A stretch of 64,000 nt of DNA from Litorimonas sp. (lineage in GTDB: Bacteria; Pseudomonadota; Alphaproteobacteria; Caulobacterales; Maricaulaceae): contig JAPYSU010000003.1 of the NCBI GenBank assembly GCA_029936425.1, positions 1 through 64,000 of the forward strand, read 5' to 3'. Both the position numbers and the translations under genes were made by a program. The notes under the pieces were generated by a model that was not told the origin of the DNA, did no database searches, and saw nothing but the letters and a program-made list of their open reading frames with translations. Of the stretch, positions 33,338-42,125 are shown one piece after another (position 1 is the stretch's first letter; every line of letters starts with the position of its first letter).

Positions 33338-34741
33338 ATGATTTTACGTAAACTTTTAGTGGCAACATCGATTGTTGCAATTTCAGCTGGGGCAGCTAAC
33401 GCCCTTGAAGTTACAGCTGGTGGCATGACAGTCACGCCTGCTCTTGAGCTTCAACTTCCCGGAACACCTGCTTTTGCTGGCTCCACAAGTGCCTCTCTTT
33501 TAACCGAGACAGGTAACTTCCCTTCAGGCAACAACATTTCTATTGTTGTTACGTTGCCAGACAATGTTGTTTTTGATTCAAGCGTTAACGGTGGGTCTGT
33601 TACGGCTTATGACAATGATGGCGCTACACGTACAGAGGTTACGTCTGGTGTTTCAGCAGTTGTTCAAAGTGACGGTGCGGCGGGCGACAATTCAGTTACC
33701 TATCTTGTCTCAATCAACAGCGGTGTTTCCGTTGACGAGCTAGAGTTTGATTTTGATTATGCACTCACTGCCTGCGTCCCAGACGGTTCTGAGTTGGTTA
33801 TCACAGCCAATATCGATGGTTCAGGAACGCCAATTGAAGAAGGTACAGCGTCGGCTGACAGCATCGTAGCGCCTTGTGAGTCTGCTATTGACGGTGTTGT
33901 TCTTTCTGACGAGATGACTCAAGATACATTTGTCACACTTGCGAGCAACTTTCAGGAGTTTAACGGTGGTAGCCCAGCGCCACTTGGTTCAGTCGAGTAC
34001 ACAATCGACCCAACTGTTGATGTAGATGCAGCTGGTAACCCTCTTATGGAAAGCTCAATCGACGAAATCACATTTGATGTCGTTTTCGGTGATGGAACAG
34101 GTATCGACAGCGTAACTGTTGGCGGCGTAGCTCCTGATACATTCATGGGCGGCGTAGCTTCCTTTACATTCGCAGGTGCTGATCTGACAGCACTTCTGAG
34201 TGGTCCTCAAAACGTTGAGGCCACAGCGGACGGTGCAATTGCTATCGAGACACAAACTGTTTCTGTTGAAAATGCTATCGTTAACTTCAACGATACAGGT
34301 CCAGACCTTGTTGCAACTGAGCCAGGCGCCACAGGCTCTCTTGATACTATCCAGCGCGAAGGCCAAACATTTGGTGTCTTTGACTGGAACAGCGGGTCTC
34401 CAAGCGGAACAATCTCTGTTTACCGCGTCACAGGTCTGACAGGTCCAACTGACTACACAGTCACTTTGACAAATGCTGGCTCTGCCAACGGTGTTTACAG
34501 CGGTGTTGCAACGCCAAATTCAAATGGTGAGTTTGTTATCAACTCTCTGAACTATGGTATCCCATCCATTCCAGCCTATATTCGCGCGGATGCAGAATTC
34601 GTCTTCGAATTTGCGGGCGACGTTGATGTGGACCGTCTGATGGCCCGTAACGGTGTTATCTCTGCCTTTGGTGACGGATCCAATGACGATTCAGTCTTGG
34701 GCGCCGCTCCATCAAGCGATGATGACAACGGACCTACATAA
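33338..34741 (+). CDS. Acidic secreted structural-type protein, tandem copy 1
   Basis: A 467-residue exported protein of no family that I recognise. Residues 1-22 form a signal peptide (MILRKLLVATSIVAISAGAANA). The mature part is rich in Ala, Gly, Ser, Thr, Val, Asp and Glu, has two Cys in the middle (ACVPDG and APCES, possible disulfide), and contains no Lys and no His. Beta-strand-like repeats such as TYTVTLTNAGSANGVYSG-type segments suggest an all-beta surface protein. Codon use (many GGT, GTT, AAC) differs from neighbours and suggests high expression. It could be an S-layer or matrix protein; the role is inference. The next gene is a near-copy. Confidence 0.85.
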   Translation: MILRKLLVATSIVAISAGAANALEVTAGGMTVTPALELQLPGTPAFAGSTSASLLTETGNFPSGNNISIVVTLPDNVVFDSSVNGGSVTAYDNDGATRTEVTSGVSAVVQSDGAAGDNSVTYLVSINSGVSVDELEFDFDYALTACVPDGSELVITANIDGSGTPIEEGTASADSIVAPCESAIDGVVLSDEMTQDTFVTLASNFQEFNGGSPAPLGSVEYTIDPTVDVDAAGNPLMESSIDEITFDVVFGDGTGIDSVTVGGVAPDTFMGGVASFTFAGADLTALLSGPQNVEATADGAIAIETQTVSVENAIVNFNDTGPDLVATEPGATGSLDTIQREGQTFGVFDWNSGSPSGTISVYRVTGLTGPTDYTVTLTNAGSANGVYSGVATPNSNGEFVINSLNYGIPSIPAYIRADAEFVFEFAGDVDVDRLMARNGVISAFGDGSNDDSVLGAAPSSDDDNGPT

Positions 34742-34789
34742 TTAGGTTAACTTCTGGATCTCGAACGAGGTTAGAATTTGTAAGTTAAG

Positions 34790-34818
34790 AAAAGCGGCCT
34801 TGGGCCGCTTTTTTTTTC
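34790..34818 (+). terminator. Rho-independent terminator after tandem copy 1
   Basis: AAAGCGGCC (34791-34799) and GGCCGCTTT (34803-34811) form a perfect 9-bp stem with a TTG loop and a long T run. The same stem recurs after the second copy, so the terminator was duplicated with the gene. Confidence 0.92.
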
Positions 34819-34891
34819 TCTATTTCAAATATTTTTCTTCCATTAAATTTCGCTTTGGCATAGAAAGTGATCGGGGCGATCAGTATAAAAC

Positions 34892-34988
34892 CTTTCCGAG
34901 TTGATGACGTCGTTCACAAGCCTAAATCGCGGGATTCTGCCTGTGCGAATTTCGCAAAACTTGAACTGATTTACAAAATGAGGAAATC
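34892..34988 (+). promoter_or_regulatory. Duplicated leader, copy 2 (before the second acidic secreted protein)
   Basis: Near-identical to 33241-33337, including the GACGTC-centred imperfect palindrome and the GAGGAAATC ribosome binding site. It is preceded by the terminator of copy 1 and about 70 bp of unrelated sequence, so each gene should have its own promoter. Confidence 0.65.
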
Positions 34989-36416
34989 ATGATCTTACGT
35001 AAGCTTTTAGTGGCAACATCGATTGTTGCAATTTCAGCTGGGGCGGCTAACGCCCTTGAAGTTACAGCTGGTGGCATGGCGGTGACGCCGGCTCTCGAGC
35101 TTCAGCTTCCCGGAACCCCTGCTTTTGCTGGCTCCACAAGTGCCTCTCTTTTGACTGAGACAGGTAACTTCCCTTCAGGCAACAATATTTCTGTTGTTGT
35201 GACATTGCCAGACAATGTTGTCTTTGACTCAAGCGTAAGTGGTGGGTCGGTCACGGCTTATGACAATGATGGCGCTACACGTACAGAGGTTACCTCCGGT
35301 GTTTCAGCGGTTGTTCAGTCCGGTGGTGCCGCTGGTGACAACTCAGTTAGTTACCTTGTCTCAATCAACAGCGGTGTTTCCGTCGACGAGCTAGAGTTTG
35401 ATTTTGATTACGCGCTCAATGCCTGCGTCCCAGACGGGTCTGAGTTAGTTATCACAGCAAATATTGATGGTTCAGGAACGCCAATTGAGAACGGCTCAGC
35501 GTCTGCTGATAGCGTCATTGCGCCATGTGAATCAGCCATTGACGGTGTTGTTCTTTCTGACGAAGCCACAGATGATACTTTCGTTACTCTTGCAAGCAAC
35601 TTCCAGGAGTTTAACGGTGGTAGTCCGGCTACCCTCGGTTCAGTCGAGTACACAATCGACACGTCTGTTGATGTTAATGCAGCCGGCGATCCTCTTATGG
35701 AAAGCTCAATCGACGAAATCACATTTGATGTTGTTTTCGGTGATGGAACAGGTATCGACAGCGTAACTGTTGGCGGCGTAGCTCCTGACACATTCATGGG
35801 CGGCGTAGCTTCCTTTACATTCGCAGGTGCTGATCTGACAGCGCTTCTGAGCGGTCCTCAGGATGTTGAAGCCACAGCGGATGGTGCAATTGCTATCGAG
35901 ACGCAAACTGTTACTGTTGAAAATGCTATCGTTAACTTCAACGATACAGGTCCAGACCTTATTGCAACGGAACCAGGCGCCACAGGTTCTCTTGATACTA
36001 TCGAGCGTGAAGGCCAGACATTTGGTGTCTTTGACTGGAACAGCGGGTCTCCAAGCGGAACGATCTCTGTTTACCGCGTCACAGGTCTGACAGGTCCAAC
36101 TGACTACACAGTCACTTTGACAAATGCCGGTTCTGCTAACGGTGTTTACAGCGGTGTTGCAACGCCAAATTCAAATGGTGAGTTCGTTATCAACTCTCTG
36201 AACTACGGTATTCCATCCATTCCAGCCTATATTCGCGCGGATGCAGAATTCGTCTTCGAATTTGCCGGCGACGTTGATGTGGATCGCTTGATGGCCCGGA
36301 ACGGTGTTGTTTCAGCTTTCGGTGATGGATCAAATGAGGATAGCGTTCTTGGAAACTCTCCATCCCGTGACGACGACAACAGCTTTTTGATCTTCCCTCC
36401 ATCCGGGCCGCTCTAA
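34989..36416 (+). CDS. Acidic secreted structural-type protein, tandem copy 2
   Basis: A 475-residue paralogue of the preceding protein, almost identical along most of its length. It has the same 22-residue signal peptide and the same two central Cys. The mature chain again has no Lys and no His and is strongly acidic. Differences cluster in short patches (for example DEATDDTF against DEMTQDTF). The C-terminal tails differ: copy 1 ends after DDDNGPT, while this copy has DDDNSFLIFPPSGPL. The duplicated leader and terminator show that the whole transcription unit was copied. Surface-layer or secreted matrix function is possible but unproven; type II secretion genes follow directly. Confidence 0.85.
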   Translation: MILRKLLVATSIVAISAGAANALEVTAGGMAVTPALELQLPGTPAFAGSTSASLLTETGNFPSGNNISVVVTLPDNVVFDSSVSGGSVTAYDNDGATRTEVTSGVSAVVQSGGAAGDNSVSYLVSINSGVSVDELEFDFDYALNACVPDGSELVITANIDGSGTPIENGSASADSVIAPCESAIDGVVLSDEATDDTFVTLASNFQEFNGGSPATLGSVEYTIDTSVDVNAAGDPLMESSIDEITFDVVFGDGTGIDSVTVGGVAPDTFMGGVASFTFAGADLTALLSGPQDVEATADGAIAIETQTVTVENAIVNFNDTGPDLIATEPGATGSLDTIEREGQTFGVFDWNSGSPSGTISVYRVTGLTGPTDYTVTLTNAGSANGVYSGVATPNSNGEFVINSLNYGIPSIPAYIRADAEFVFEFAGDVDVDRLMARNGVVSAFGDGSNEDSVLGNSPSRDDDNSFLIFPPSGPL

Positions 36417-36472
36417 AAAGTTGGCTCGTCCCAATCGGATTTTTCCGATGTTCCGGGGTGTTTTAAACTGAC

Positions 36473-36500
36473 AAAAGCGGCCTTGGGCCGCTTTTTTTCT
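36473..36500 (+). terminator. Rho-independent terminator after tandem copy 2
   Basis: The AAAGCGGCC/GGCCGCTTT stem with TTG loop and T run is the same as at 34790. A second small hairpin (ATCGGA/TCCGAT) lies upstream at 36434-36449. Confidence 0.9.
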
Positions 36501-36577
36501 TTTGGCTTTCCATATAGGTTAGTCGAAGATAGATTTCCGGGATTATTCTAAACGAAAGCGATTTGATTGATCTCCAG

Positions 36578-38311
36578 ATGAAAATGATTTCAGACATTTT
36601 GAAGGAACGCGGTCTCGTCACGGAAAAAGACCTCCGGCAGGCCCGTATCCTGAATGAGGACGTAGGCGGGCTTGTCGGTCAGGCTCTTTTGCGTTTGGGC
36701 GCTGTCTCCGAAGAGGATTTGCTTCAGGCCCAATCCGACCAGCTCGGTCTGGAAACTCTGAGCTTTGAAGAGGTGCCGTTCGAGACGGAAAGCTACCAGC
36801 GCGCTTTGACGGCCCTTAGATTGAAAGCCAATTGGGCTAAAACGCGGCGCTGCGCCGTTTGGCAATATGTGGAAGACGGCCCCGTCTATCTGATCGCACA
36901 GGACATAACCAATAATGAGATAAGAGAGGCGATTGAAACGCGCTGCGGGGAAAAGAACCTCGATCTTTTATGCTTCATCGCGTCAAATCATACGGTCGAC
37001 ACGGCCATTACCTATCTCGTGCAGACGGATGAAAATGACGAGATGATGGGCGTTTCGGATGATGATACGCAGCGATTAAAGGAAATGGCGGAAGAAGCGC
37101 CCGTTATCGATTTTGTAAACCGAATCTTCTCTATGGCGCTCAAAGAAAACGCTTCGGATATTCATATCGAGCCTTTCGAGCATAGATTTCAGATTCGCTA
37201 TCGAATTGATGGGGTGCTGCATACGCGCCAGACCGAAAGCCGCGGCCAGTTCGACGCTGTCGTCAGCCGTATCAAGCTCTTATCCGGCATGGACATTGCC
37301 GAGCGGCGCTTGCCGCAGGATGGGCGTCAGTCCGTGCGGTTTGCCGGCGAAGAAATTGACCTGCGTGTCTCGTCCCTTCCGGGATCTTGGGGCGAGAGCA
37401 TGGTCATGCGTCTTTTGCGCAAAGAAAATGAGCTTCCGGATTTGGAAAGCCTGGGTCTGGATGGTCATTCCAGAACGATTATGCGCGAATTGCTGGGACA
37501 TTCCAACGGTATCATCCTTGTGACAGGCCCAACCGGGTCAGGTAAATCGACGACGCTTTACCGTAGTCTTCAGGGCTTAAATGACGGCCTGCGTAAAATT
37601 ATCACGATTGAAGACCCGGTCGAATATGACATGGACGGTGTCGTTCAAATTCAGACCAACGCCAATATTGGCTACACATTTGCCAAGGGATTGCGCTCTA
37701 TTTTGCGGCAGGATCCGGATGTTATCATGGTCGGCGAGATACGTGACGGCGAGACGGCCTCCATCGCGGCTCAGGCGGCTCTAACAGGGCATTTGGTGCT
37801 CTCCACCCTGCATACAAATTCTGCTCTCGCTGCGGTTGCCCGTTTGGTCGATATCGGATTGGAGCCTTACATGATCGCCTCTGCGGTGAGAGGTTTTGCG
37901 GCGCAGCGCCTTTTACGAAAACTCTGTACGAGTTGCAGCGTCCCCATAAAATCCGAAGAGGGTGAAGACGCGGTTTGGAATATGGTAAAATCCGGCGCCA
38001 TTCCCAAAGGCGCGCTAAAGAATAAGTCTGCCTGGCGGGCGCCCGTGGGCTGCGAATTATGCTCGAACACAGGGTATCTTGGCCGAATTGCTATTTTTGA
38101 AGCGGCCAAGGTCAATCAAAAGATTTCCGAAGCCATTATGAAAAATGAAAGCCTTCCGAGGCTTGTGAAAGCGGCCCGCGAACAAGGCTTTATGACCCTA
38201 ATGGAAGATGGTATCATCAAAGCCCGAAACGGTCTGACAACGCTTGATGAAGTTTATCGTATCTGCGGACAGGAATCCCCGGACGGACTGATTATAGAGG
38301 AAGAAACATGA
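36578..38311 (+). CDS. gspE: Type II secretion system ATPase GspE
   Basis: A 577-residue secretion ATPase. The N-terminal domain (MshEN/GspE-N type, residues 1 to about 150) is followed by the hexameric ATPase core: Walker A GPTGSGKST near 316, the Asp-box IITIEDPVEY, Walker B VIMVGEIRDGETA and the His-box LVLSTLHTNSA. A C-terminal tetracysteine zinc element (CTSCS near 449 and CELCSNTGY near 491) is as in GspE. It powers pseudopilus assembly at the inner membrane. The start is uncertain: TTG 36563, ATG 36578 or ATG 36584; none has a strong ribosome binding site. It overlaps gspG by four bases. Confidence 0.93.
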   Translation: MKMISDILKERGLVTEKDLRQARILNEDVGGLVGQALLRLGAVSEEDLLQAQSDQLGLETLSFEEVPFETESYQRALTALRLKANWAKTRRCAVWQYVEDGPVYLIAQDITNNEIREAIETRCGEKNLDLLCFIASNHTVDTAITYLVQTDENDEMMGVSDDDTQRLKEMAEEAPVIDFVNRIFSMALKENASDIHIEPFEHRFQIRYRIDGVLHTRQTESRGQFDAVVSRIKLLSGMDIAERRLPQDGRQSVRFAGEEIDLRVSSLPGSWGESMVMRLLRKENELPDLESLGLDGHSRTIMRELLGHSNGIILVTGPTGSGKSTTLYRSLQGLNDGLRKIITIEDPVEYDMDGVVQIQTNANIGYTFAKGLRSILRQDPDVIMVGEIRDGETASIAAQAALTGHLVLSTLHTNSALAAVARLVDIGLEPYMIASAVRGFAAQRLLRKLCTSCSVPIKSEEGEDAVWNMVKSGAIPKGALKNKSAWRAPVGCELCSNTGYLGRIAIFEAAKVNQKISEAIMKNESLPRLVKAAREQGFMTLMEDGIIKARNGLTTLDEVYRICGQESPDGLIIEEET

Positions 38312-38757
38312 AGCAGAATAAGCATCTGGAAGAGGCCGGAAACGAAGCCGGATATTCTCTTTTGGAAATATTGGTGGTTTTGGCCATTATCGGCACGTTA
38401 ATTGGCTTGGTCGCTCCGCGGCTCCTGGGAAATGTGGACAAATCTAAAGTCGTTGCGGCGAAATCCCAAGCCAAAAATATACGTCTCGCGCTCGATTCCT
38501 ACAAACTTGATGTGGGTCAATATCCTACGGAAGAGCAGGGTCTTGCCGCACTCGTCGAAGCGCCCCAGGGCTTTGAGAATAACTGGTATGGCCCATATCT
38601 CGAAGACGAAGTGCCGCTCGACCCCTGGAACGCCGATTTCATCTATGTCGGTCCTTCTGTCGGGAATAATGGACAGGTTATCAGTCCGGTTGTCATCTCT
38701 TTAGGCGCTGATAGTGAGACGGGCGGCAGCGGTATCAATGCAGACATAGAGTCCTAA
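38308..38757 (+). CDS. gspG: Type II secretion major pseudopilin GspG
   Basis: A 149-residue prepilin-like protein. A short charged leader ends at EAG, then YSLLEILVVLAIIGTLIGLV forms the processed N-terminal helix with the key Glu5. The C-terminal domain has the GspG signature: ALDSYKLDVGQYPTEEQGLAALV, WYGPYLEDEVPLDPWNADFIY, and a glycine/aspartate-rich end that in relatives binds calcium. It forms the pseudopilus in the periplasm. The start overlaps the gspE stop (ATGA), and gspH follows with no gap. Confidence 0.94.
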   Translation: MKQNKHLEEAGNEAGYSLLEILVVLAIIGTLIGLVAPRLLGNVDKSKVVAAKSQAKNIRLALDSYKLDVGQYPTEEQGLAALVEAPQGFENNWYGPYLEDEVPLDPWNADFIYVGPSVGNNGQVISPVVISLGADSETGGSGINADIES

Positions 38758-39183
38758 ATGGACAAAGCAAAAAATGCCGGTTTTTCTTTATTAGAAGTTG
38801 TGGTCGTCTTGGCCATTATGGGCCTTATTCTGTCTATCGTCGGGCAAAGAGCGGCCCAAAATATTGAATCGGCCTATTTTGTGAATACCTCAGAATCCGT
38901 ATTAGCGGATGTCACATTTTGGAAAATTGACGCTAATGTGAATCAACAACCCCGTATTATTGAAATGACCGTCTCCGCGCCGCAAAATTGGACTGAGCAG
39001 GAGCAGCTTAATGTTAGAACATTGGACCTCCCTGAGGGGTGGATCTCTGAAGGCGATCCGATAAGGATTTCATCGACGGGAATGTGCTTTGGCGGTCAGG
39101 TCACTTTAGAGGATAAGAATGGCCGTCGTATCGCCTACGAACTGACGCCGCCGCATTGCGAGAGAAGGCGGATAATATCCTAG
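38758..39183 (+). CDS. gspH: Type II secretion minor pseudopilin, GspH-like
   Basis: A 141-residue prepilin-like protein. The leader ends at NAG, followed by FSLLEVVVVLAIMGLILSIVG, the prepilin cleavage site and hydrophobic helix with Glu5. The rest (two-Cys C-terminal beta domain, MCFGGQVTLEDKNGRRIAYEL) resembles GspH minor pseudopilins. It begins directly after the gspG stop codon. Identity as GspH rather than another minor pseudopilin rests on gene order and fold. Confidence 0.78.
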   Translation: MDKAKNAGFSLLEVVVVLAIMGLILSIVGQRAAQNIESAYFVNTSESVLADVTFWKIDANVNQQPRIIEMTVSAPQNWTEQEQLNVRTLDLPEGWISEGDPIRISSTGMCFGGQVTLEDKNGRRIAYELTPPHCERRRIIS

Positions 39184-39247
39184 ACAACCCATTGTTTTGT
39201 ATGCCTTGTTAAAACGGCCTGTGCATTTTGAATTTTAAGAGTTTTAG

Positions 39248-39721
39248 ATGATTTATATTTTCGCGGCTCTTTTATTTGTCTCCTTGGTCTGGCTCGCTTA
39301 TGTCGACATTAAAACCTTTCGACTTCCCAATGTAATAACTCTTCCCTTAGCGATAATTGGTATCGTTCAGGCGCATTTTCTCGATATGCGCATATTGGAA
39401 AGCTTATTGGGGCTTGCCTTTGGGTATATATTCTTCTTCCTCGTCGAAGTTATTTTCAAGCGCGTCAGAAAGAAAGACGGACTTGGAAGAGGGGACGCCA
39501 AATTACTGGCGGCCGGCGGCGCTTGGTGCGGCCTCGCTTTCATCCCTCAGATAATCCTCATTGCCAGTTTGACGGCCATTATTGGTCACTTAGCCCTCAT
39601 GGCTAAGGCCTCTGCCGGAGGCCGAAAGGCAGAGCCCCGTATGGCCTTTGGCCCATTTCTCGCGCTGAGTATCATGTCGGTCTGGACGTATCGAAATTTC
39701 TTTTCGGGGGCGTTGGGGTGA
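39248..39721 (+). CDS. gspO: Prepilin peptidase (A24 type), short form
   Basis: A 157-residue membrane protease with about five to six helices. The two catalytic Asp are visible in YVDIKTFRLPN (near residue 20) and GLGRGDAKLLAAGG (near residue 80). It lacks the N-terminal cytoplasmic methylase part of full-length GspO/PilD, like CpaA-type short peptidases. It should cleave the leader peptides of GspG and GspH encoded just upstream. The remaining type II secretion genes (C, D, F, I-N) are not here and must lie elsewhere if the system is complete. Confidence 0.88.
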   Translation: MIYIFAALLFVSLVWLAYVDIKTFRLPNVITLPLAIIGIVQAHFLDMRILESLLGLAFGYIFFFLVEVIFKRVRKKDGLGRGDAKLLAAGGAWCGLAFIPQIILIASLTAIIGHLALMAKASAGGRKAEPRMAFGPFLALSIMSVWTYRNFFSGALG

Positions 39722-39858
39722 ATTTAACTCCGTAAAACTGCGCCAATGTGCAGATTTTCAAACGAAATAAGCCAGCGCAAACCCAAAGCCAACGGATTAT
39801 TTATTTGGCTTTTGGCTCCGGCCCCCCTATCTCTGCTCTGAACCGAAAGGAGCCTGTC

Positions 39859-40674
39859 ATGGCAAATCTTAACCTGGCCTCTGAGACAAATGCGGATCAA
39901 TGCGTCTGGAGCCTGATGAAACAGGAAGCCGCGACCTATGCCGTTAAGGAAACGGCTCTTTCGTCCTTTCTACACGCCACCATATTGGATCAGGCCAGTC
40001 TCGACGGTGCTATGGTCAATCATTTATCTGAAAAACTCTCGACGGCTGACTTTTCGACTCTCAAACTCAGACAGGTCTTGTCAGAAGCGATTACGACTGA
40101 CTCTACACTTATCGATTATGCGGCCAAGGATTTGATCGCGGTTAAAGAACGTGACCCGGCCTGTCATTCTTATTTGCAATGTTTTCTGTATTTCAAAGGC
40201 TATATGGCCATCCAGACGCACCGCTTTGCGCACGCGCTCTATATTTCGGGCCGGGATCTTCTGGCGTATCATCTGCAAAACCGGAGTTCCGAAATGTTCG
40301 GTGTGGATATTAATCCGGCAGCTGTCATTGGGCACGGGATAATGCTTGATCACGCCACCGGCTTTGTTATGGGCGAGACTGCGCGGATCGGAAATGATTG
40401 TTCTATACTCCAAGGGGTAACTCTCGGCGGAACGGGCAAATCGGATGAAGATCGTCACCCGAAAGTGGGAGACCGCGTTCTGGTTGGTGCAAATGCCAGT
40501 ATTTTGGGCAATATTCGTATCGGTGACGGCGCTAAAATTGCGGCTGGATCGGTCGTTTTGAAAGCCGTAGAAGATAACTGCACTGTGGCGGGGGTTCCTG
40601 CCAAACCTGTGGGCGGCCCTTGTTGCGGCAATCCGGCCCAAACAATGGATCAAACTCTTGGAGATGAAAAATGA
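39859..40674 (+). CDS. cysE: Serine O-acetyltransferase CysE
   Basis: A 271-residue enzyme that acetylates serine with acetyl-CoA, the first step of cysteine synthesis. An N-terminal helical domain precedes the left-handed beta-helix, with HRFAHALYISGRDLLAYHLQNRSSEMFGVDINP, the catalytic HATGFVMGETA and GVTLGGTGKS near the active site. The start is at the ATG preceded by AAAGGAG; the longer frame from 39748 lacks such a signal. It overlaps the DUF3126 gene by four bases, so cysE, DUF3126 and the carbonic-anhydrase-like gene form one operon. Confidence 0.94.
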   Translation: MANLNLASETNADQCVWSLMKQEAATYAVKETALSSFLHATILDQASLDGAMVNHLSEKLSTADFSTLKLRQVLSEAITTDSTLIDYAAKDLIAVKERDPACHSYLQCFLYFKGYMAIQTHRFAHALYISGRDLLAYHLQNRSSEMFGVDINPAAVIGHGIMLDHATGFVMGETARIGNDCSILQGVTLGGTGKSDEDRHPKVGDRVLVGANASILGNIRIGDGAKIAAGSVVLKAVEDNCTVAGVPAKPVGGPCCGNPAQTMDQTLGDEK

Positions 40675-40883
40675 CACCCGAACAAATTACGTCTGTCCGA
40701 AACTACCTATGCAAGCGTCTGGGGACAGAAAAAATTACGATTAAACCCCGCAAAGTATCTGACAGTGTGGAAGTTTATCTGGATCAGGAAATTCTTGGCC
40801 TTCTTTATATCGATGACGAAGACAAAGATGACATATCCTATGATTTGAATATTTCAATCTTGCAGCAGGATCTGGAAAGCTAA
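40671..40883 (+). CDS. DUF3126 family protein
   Basis: A 70-residue cytoplasmic protein typical of alphaproteobacteria, with KITIKPRKVSDSVEVYLDQEILGLLYIDDEDKDDISYDLN-type sequence. Function is unknown. It is overlapped on both sides (four bases with cysE, one with the gamma carbonic anhydrase gene), and the cysE-DUF3126 linkage is common in the class, which hints at a role tied to cysteine synthesis. Confidence 0.88.
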   Translation: MTPEQITSVRNYLCKRLGTEKITIKPRKVSDSVEVYLDQEILGLLYIDDEDKDDISYDLNISILQQDLES

Positions 40884-41404
40884 TGAGCGTTTATTCGCTA
40901 GATGATATAAAGCCTCAACTCGCCGATGATGTCTGGGTTGCTGACTCCGCGACTGTTGTCGGTAATGTCATTATGGAAGCCGGAAGCTCCGTCTGGTTTG
41001 GAACGGTCATTCGCGGGGACAATGAACCCATAAAGATTGGCGCCGGGAGCAATATTCAGGACAATGCTGTACTTCACTCCGATCCCGGGTCTCCTTTGAC
41101 GATCGGCGACGACGTAACTGTCGGCCATCAGGCTATGCTGCATGGCTGCACAATTGATGATAATTCTCTCATCGGTATTGGAGCAACGGTTTTAAATGGA
41201 GCGAAAATCGGGAAAAACTGTCTGATTGGCGCGCATGCCTTAATCACGGAGGGCAAAGTGATCCCCGATAATTCGGTTGTGATGGGCTCGCCTGGAAAAA
41301 TTGTAAAACAAGTCCCGCAGGCTCAAGAGGCAATGTTGAAAGCAAGCGCGGATTATTACGTCAAAAATGCGCAGAAATTCAAAAATGGGTTGAAGCCCGT
41401 TTGA
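40883..41404 (+). CDS. Gamma carbonic anhydrase family protein (hexapeptide repeat)
   Basis: A 173-residue left-handed beta-helix protein of the YrdA/PaaY/gamma carbonic anhydrase group. The three metal-binding His are visible in AVLHSDPG and VGHQAMLHGC, and WFGTVIRGDNEPIKIG provides the conserved Arg and Asp pair. Many members lack proven carbonic anhydrase activity, so the reaction is uncertain. It is the last gene of the cysE operon and its start overlaps the DUF3126 stop. Confidence 0.9.
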   Translation: MSVYSLDDIKPQLADDVWVADSATVVGNVIMEAGSSVWFGTVIRGDNEPIKIGAGSNIQDNAVLHSDPGSPLTIGDDVTVGHQAMLHGCTIDDNSLIGIGATVLNGAKIGKNCLIGAHALITEGKVIPDNSVVMGSPGKIVKQVPQAQEAMLKASADYYVKNAQKFKNGLKPV

Positions 41405-41426
41405 GATTTACAATGATTTCCTATGG

Positions 41427-42014
41427 TTAGGCCGTTTTGATATCTTTGCGGGTCTGGGACGTTTCTTTCCAAATAGAGGTCACGGCTTCGCCGACGCCTT
41501 CTCCAAGATTGAACCAACCCGCGCTATTGGAGAAGCTGTCATGGATGAACAAGCTATCCTCCTCTGACAAATTGCGGCTCAAAGACTCCCGCACGAACCT
41601 AATGTCGGTTGCCGTTGATAGCACCCAAGCCGTCTGTGAAATTTGCTGAAATCGTCCCATTTGTTTCAAAATAATGAGAAACTCTCGTTTCTTGAAAGGC
41701 TGTATATCCGCAATGATAAGATAGACTGTTGGCAGAGGCTGGCCGGAAAAGCGTTTCGCTTTGACCGATTGCTCCCATGTCTTAAATTCATGCGTTTCTG
41801 AAGCGGGATGATAAGCCCCATAAGCTTCGTCCGATATCAAGGTTTGCGGTCCAACCCGACTCTCCTCCACAAATTGTTCCATAAGCTCCGAAGTGAAAGG
41901 GCCATAAATCGTATTGTCAACTTTCACAAAATATTCCGTCTTGGGGTCAGTATCCTCTGAATAGAGATTCATCGCCTGGGATGAATTGTGAACAATGTTG
42001 GGCGGATAAGTCAT
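41427..42014 (-). CDS. GYF_2-domain protein with a Cas2-like ferredoxin-fold C-terminus
   Basis: A 195-residue cytoplasmic protein. Residues about 26-75 match GYF_2/DUF4339 (YFVKVDNTIYGPFTSELMEQF, TLISDEAYGAYHPA). Residues about 93-160 follow the order seen in Cas2/VapD-type ferredoxin folds: TVYLIIADIQPFKKREFLII, a helix, MGRFQQISQTAWVLSTATD, a helix, then EEDSLFIHD. No cas1 or repeat array is present, so a CRISPR role is not suggested. Two starts are possible, 42014 or the ATG at 41972 with an AGG site. Function unknown; the Cas2-like reading is my pattern match and needs structural comparison. Confidence 0.6.
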   Translation of the reverse strand: MTYPPNIVHNSSQAMNLYSEDTDPKTEYFVKVDNTIYGPFTSELMEQFVEESRVGPQTLISDEAYGAYHPASETHEFKTWEQSVKAKRFSGQPLPTVYLIIADIQPFKKREFLIILKQMGRFQQISQTAWVLSTATDIRFVRESLSRNLSEEDSLFIHDSFSNSAGWFNLGEGVGEAVTSIWKETSQTRKDIKTA

Positions 42015-42125
42015 CCCGCTTTTATGAATCCGATTCTATCATTTCGCCAAATGAAACTTATATCTCTAGGAGAAGAAATATTTGTCGAGTTTTAGGCTGG
42101 GCCGAAAAAAGGAAAAATCTTAAGC

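Noticed and set aside
41427..42014. Possible CRISPR-Cas link because of a Cas2-like segment
   Set aside because: No cas1, no repeat-spacer array and no other Cas genes in the window; reported only as fold resemblance.
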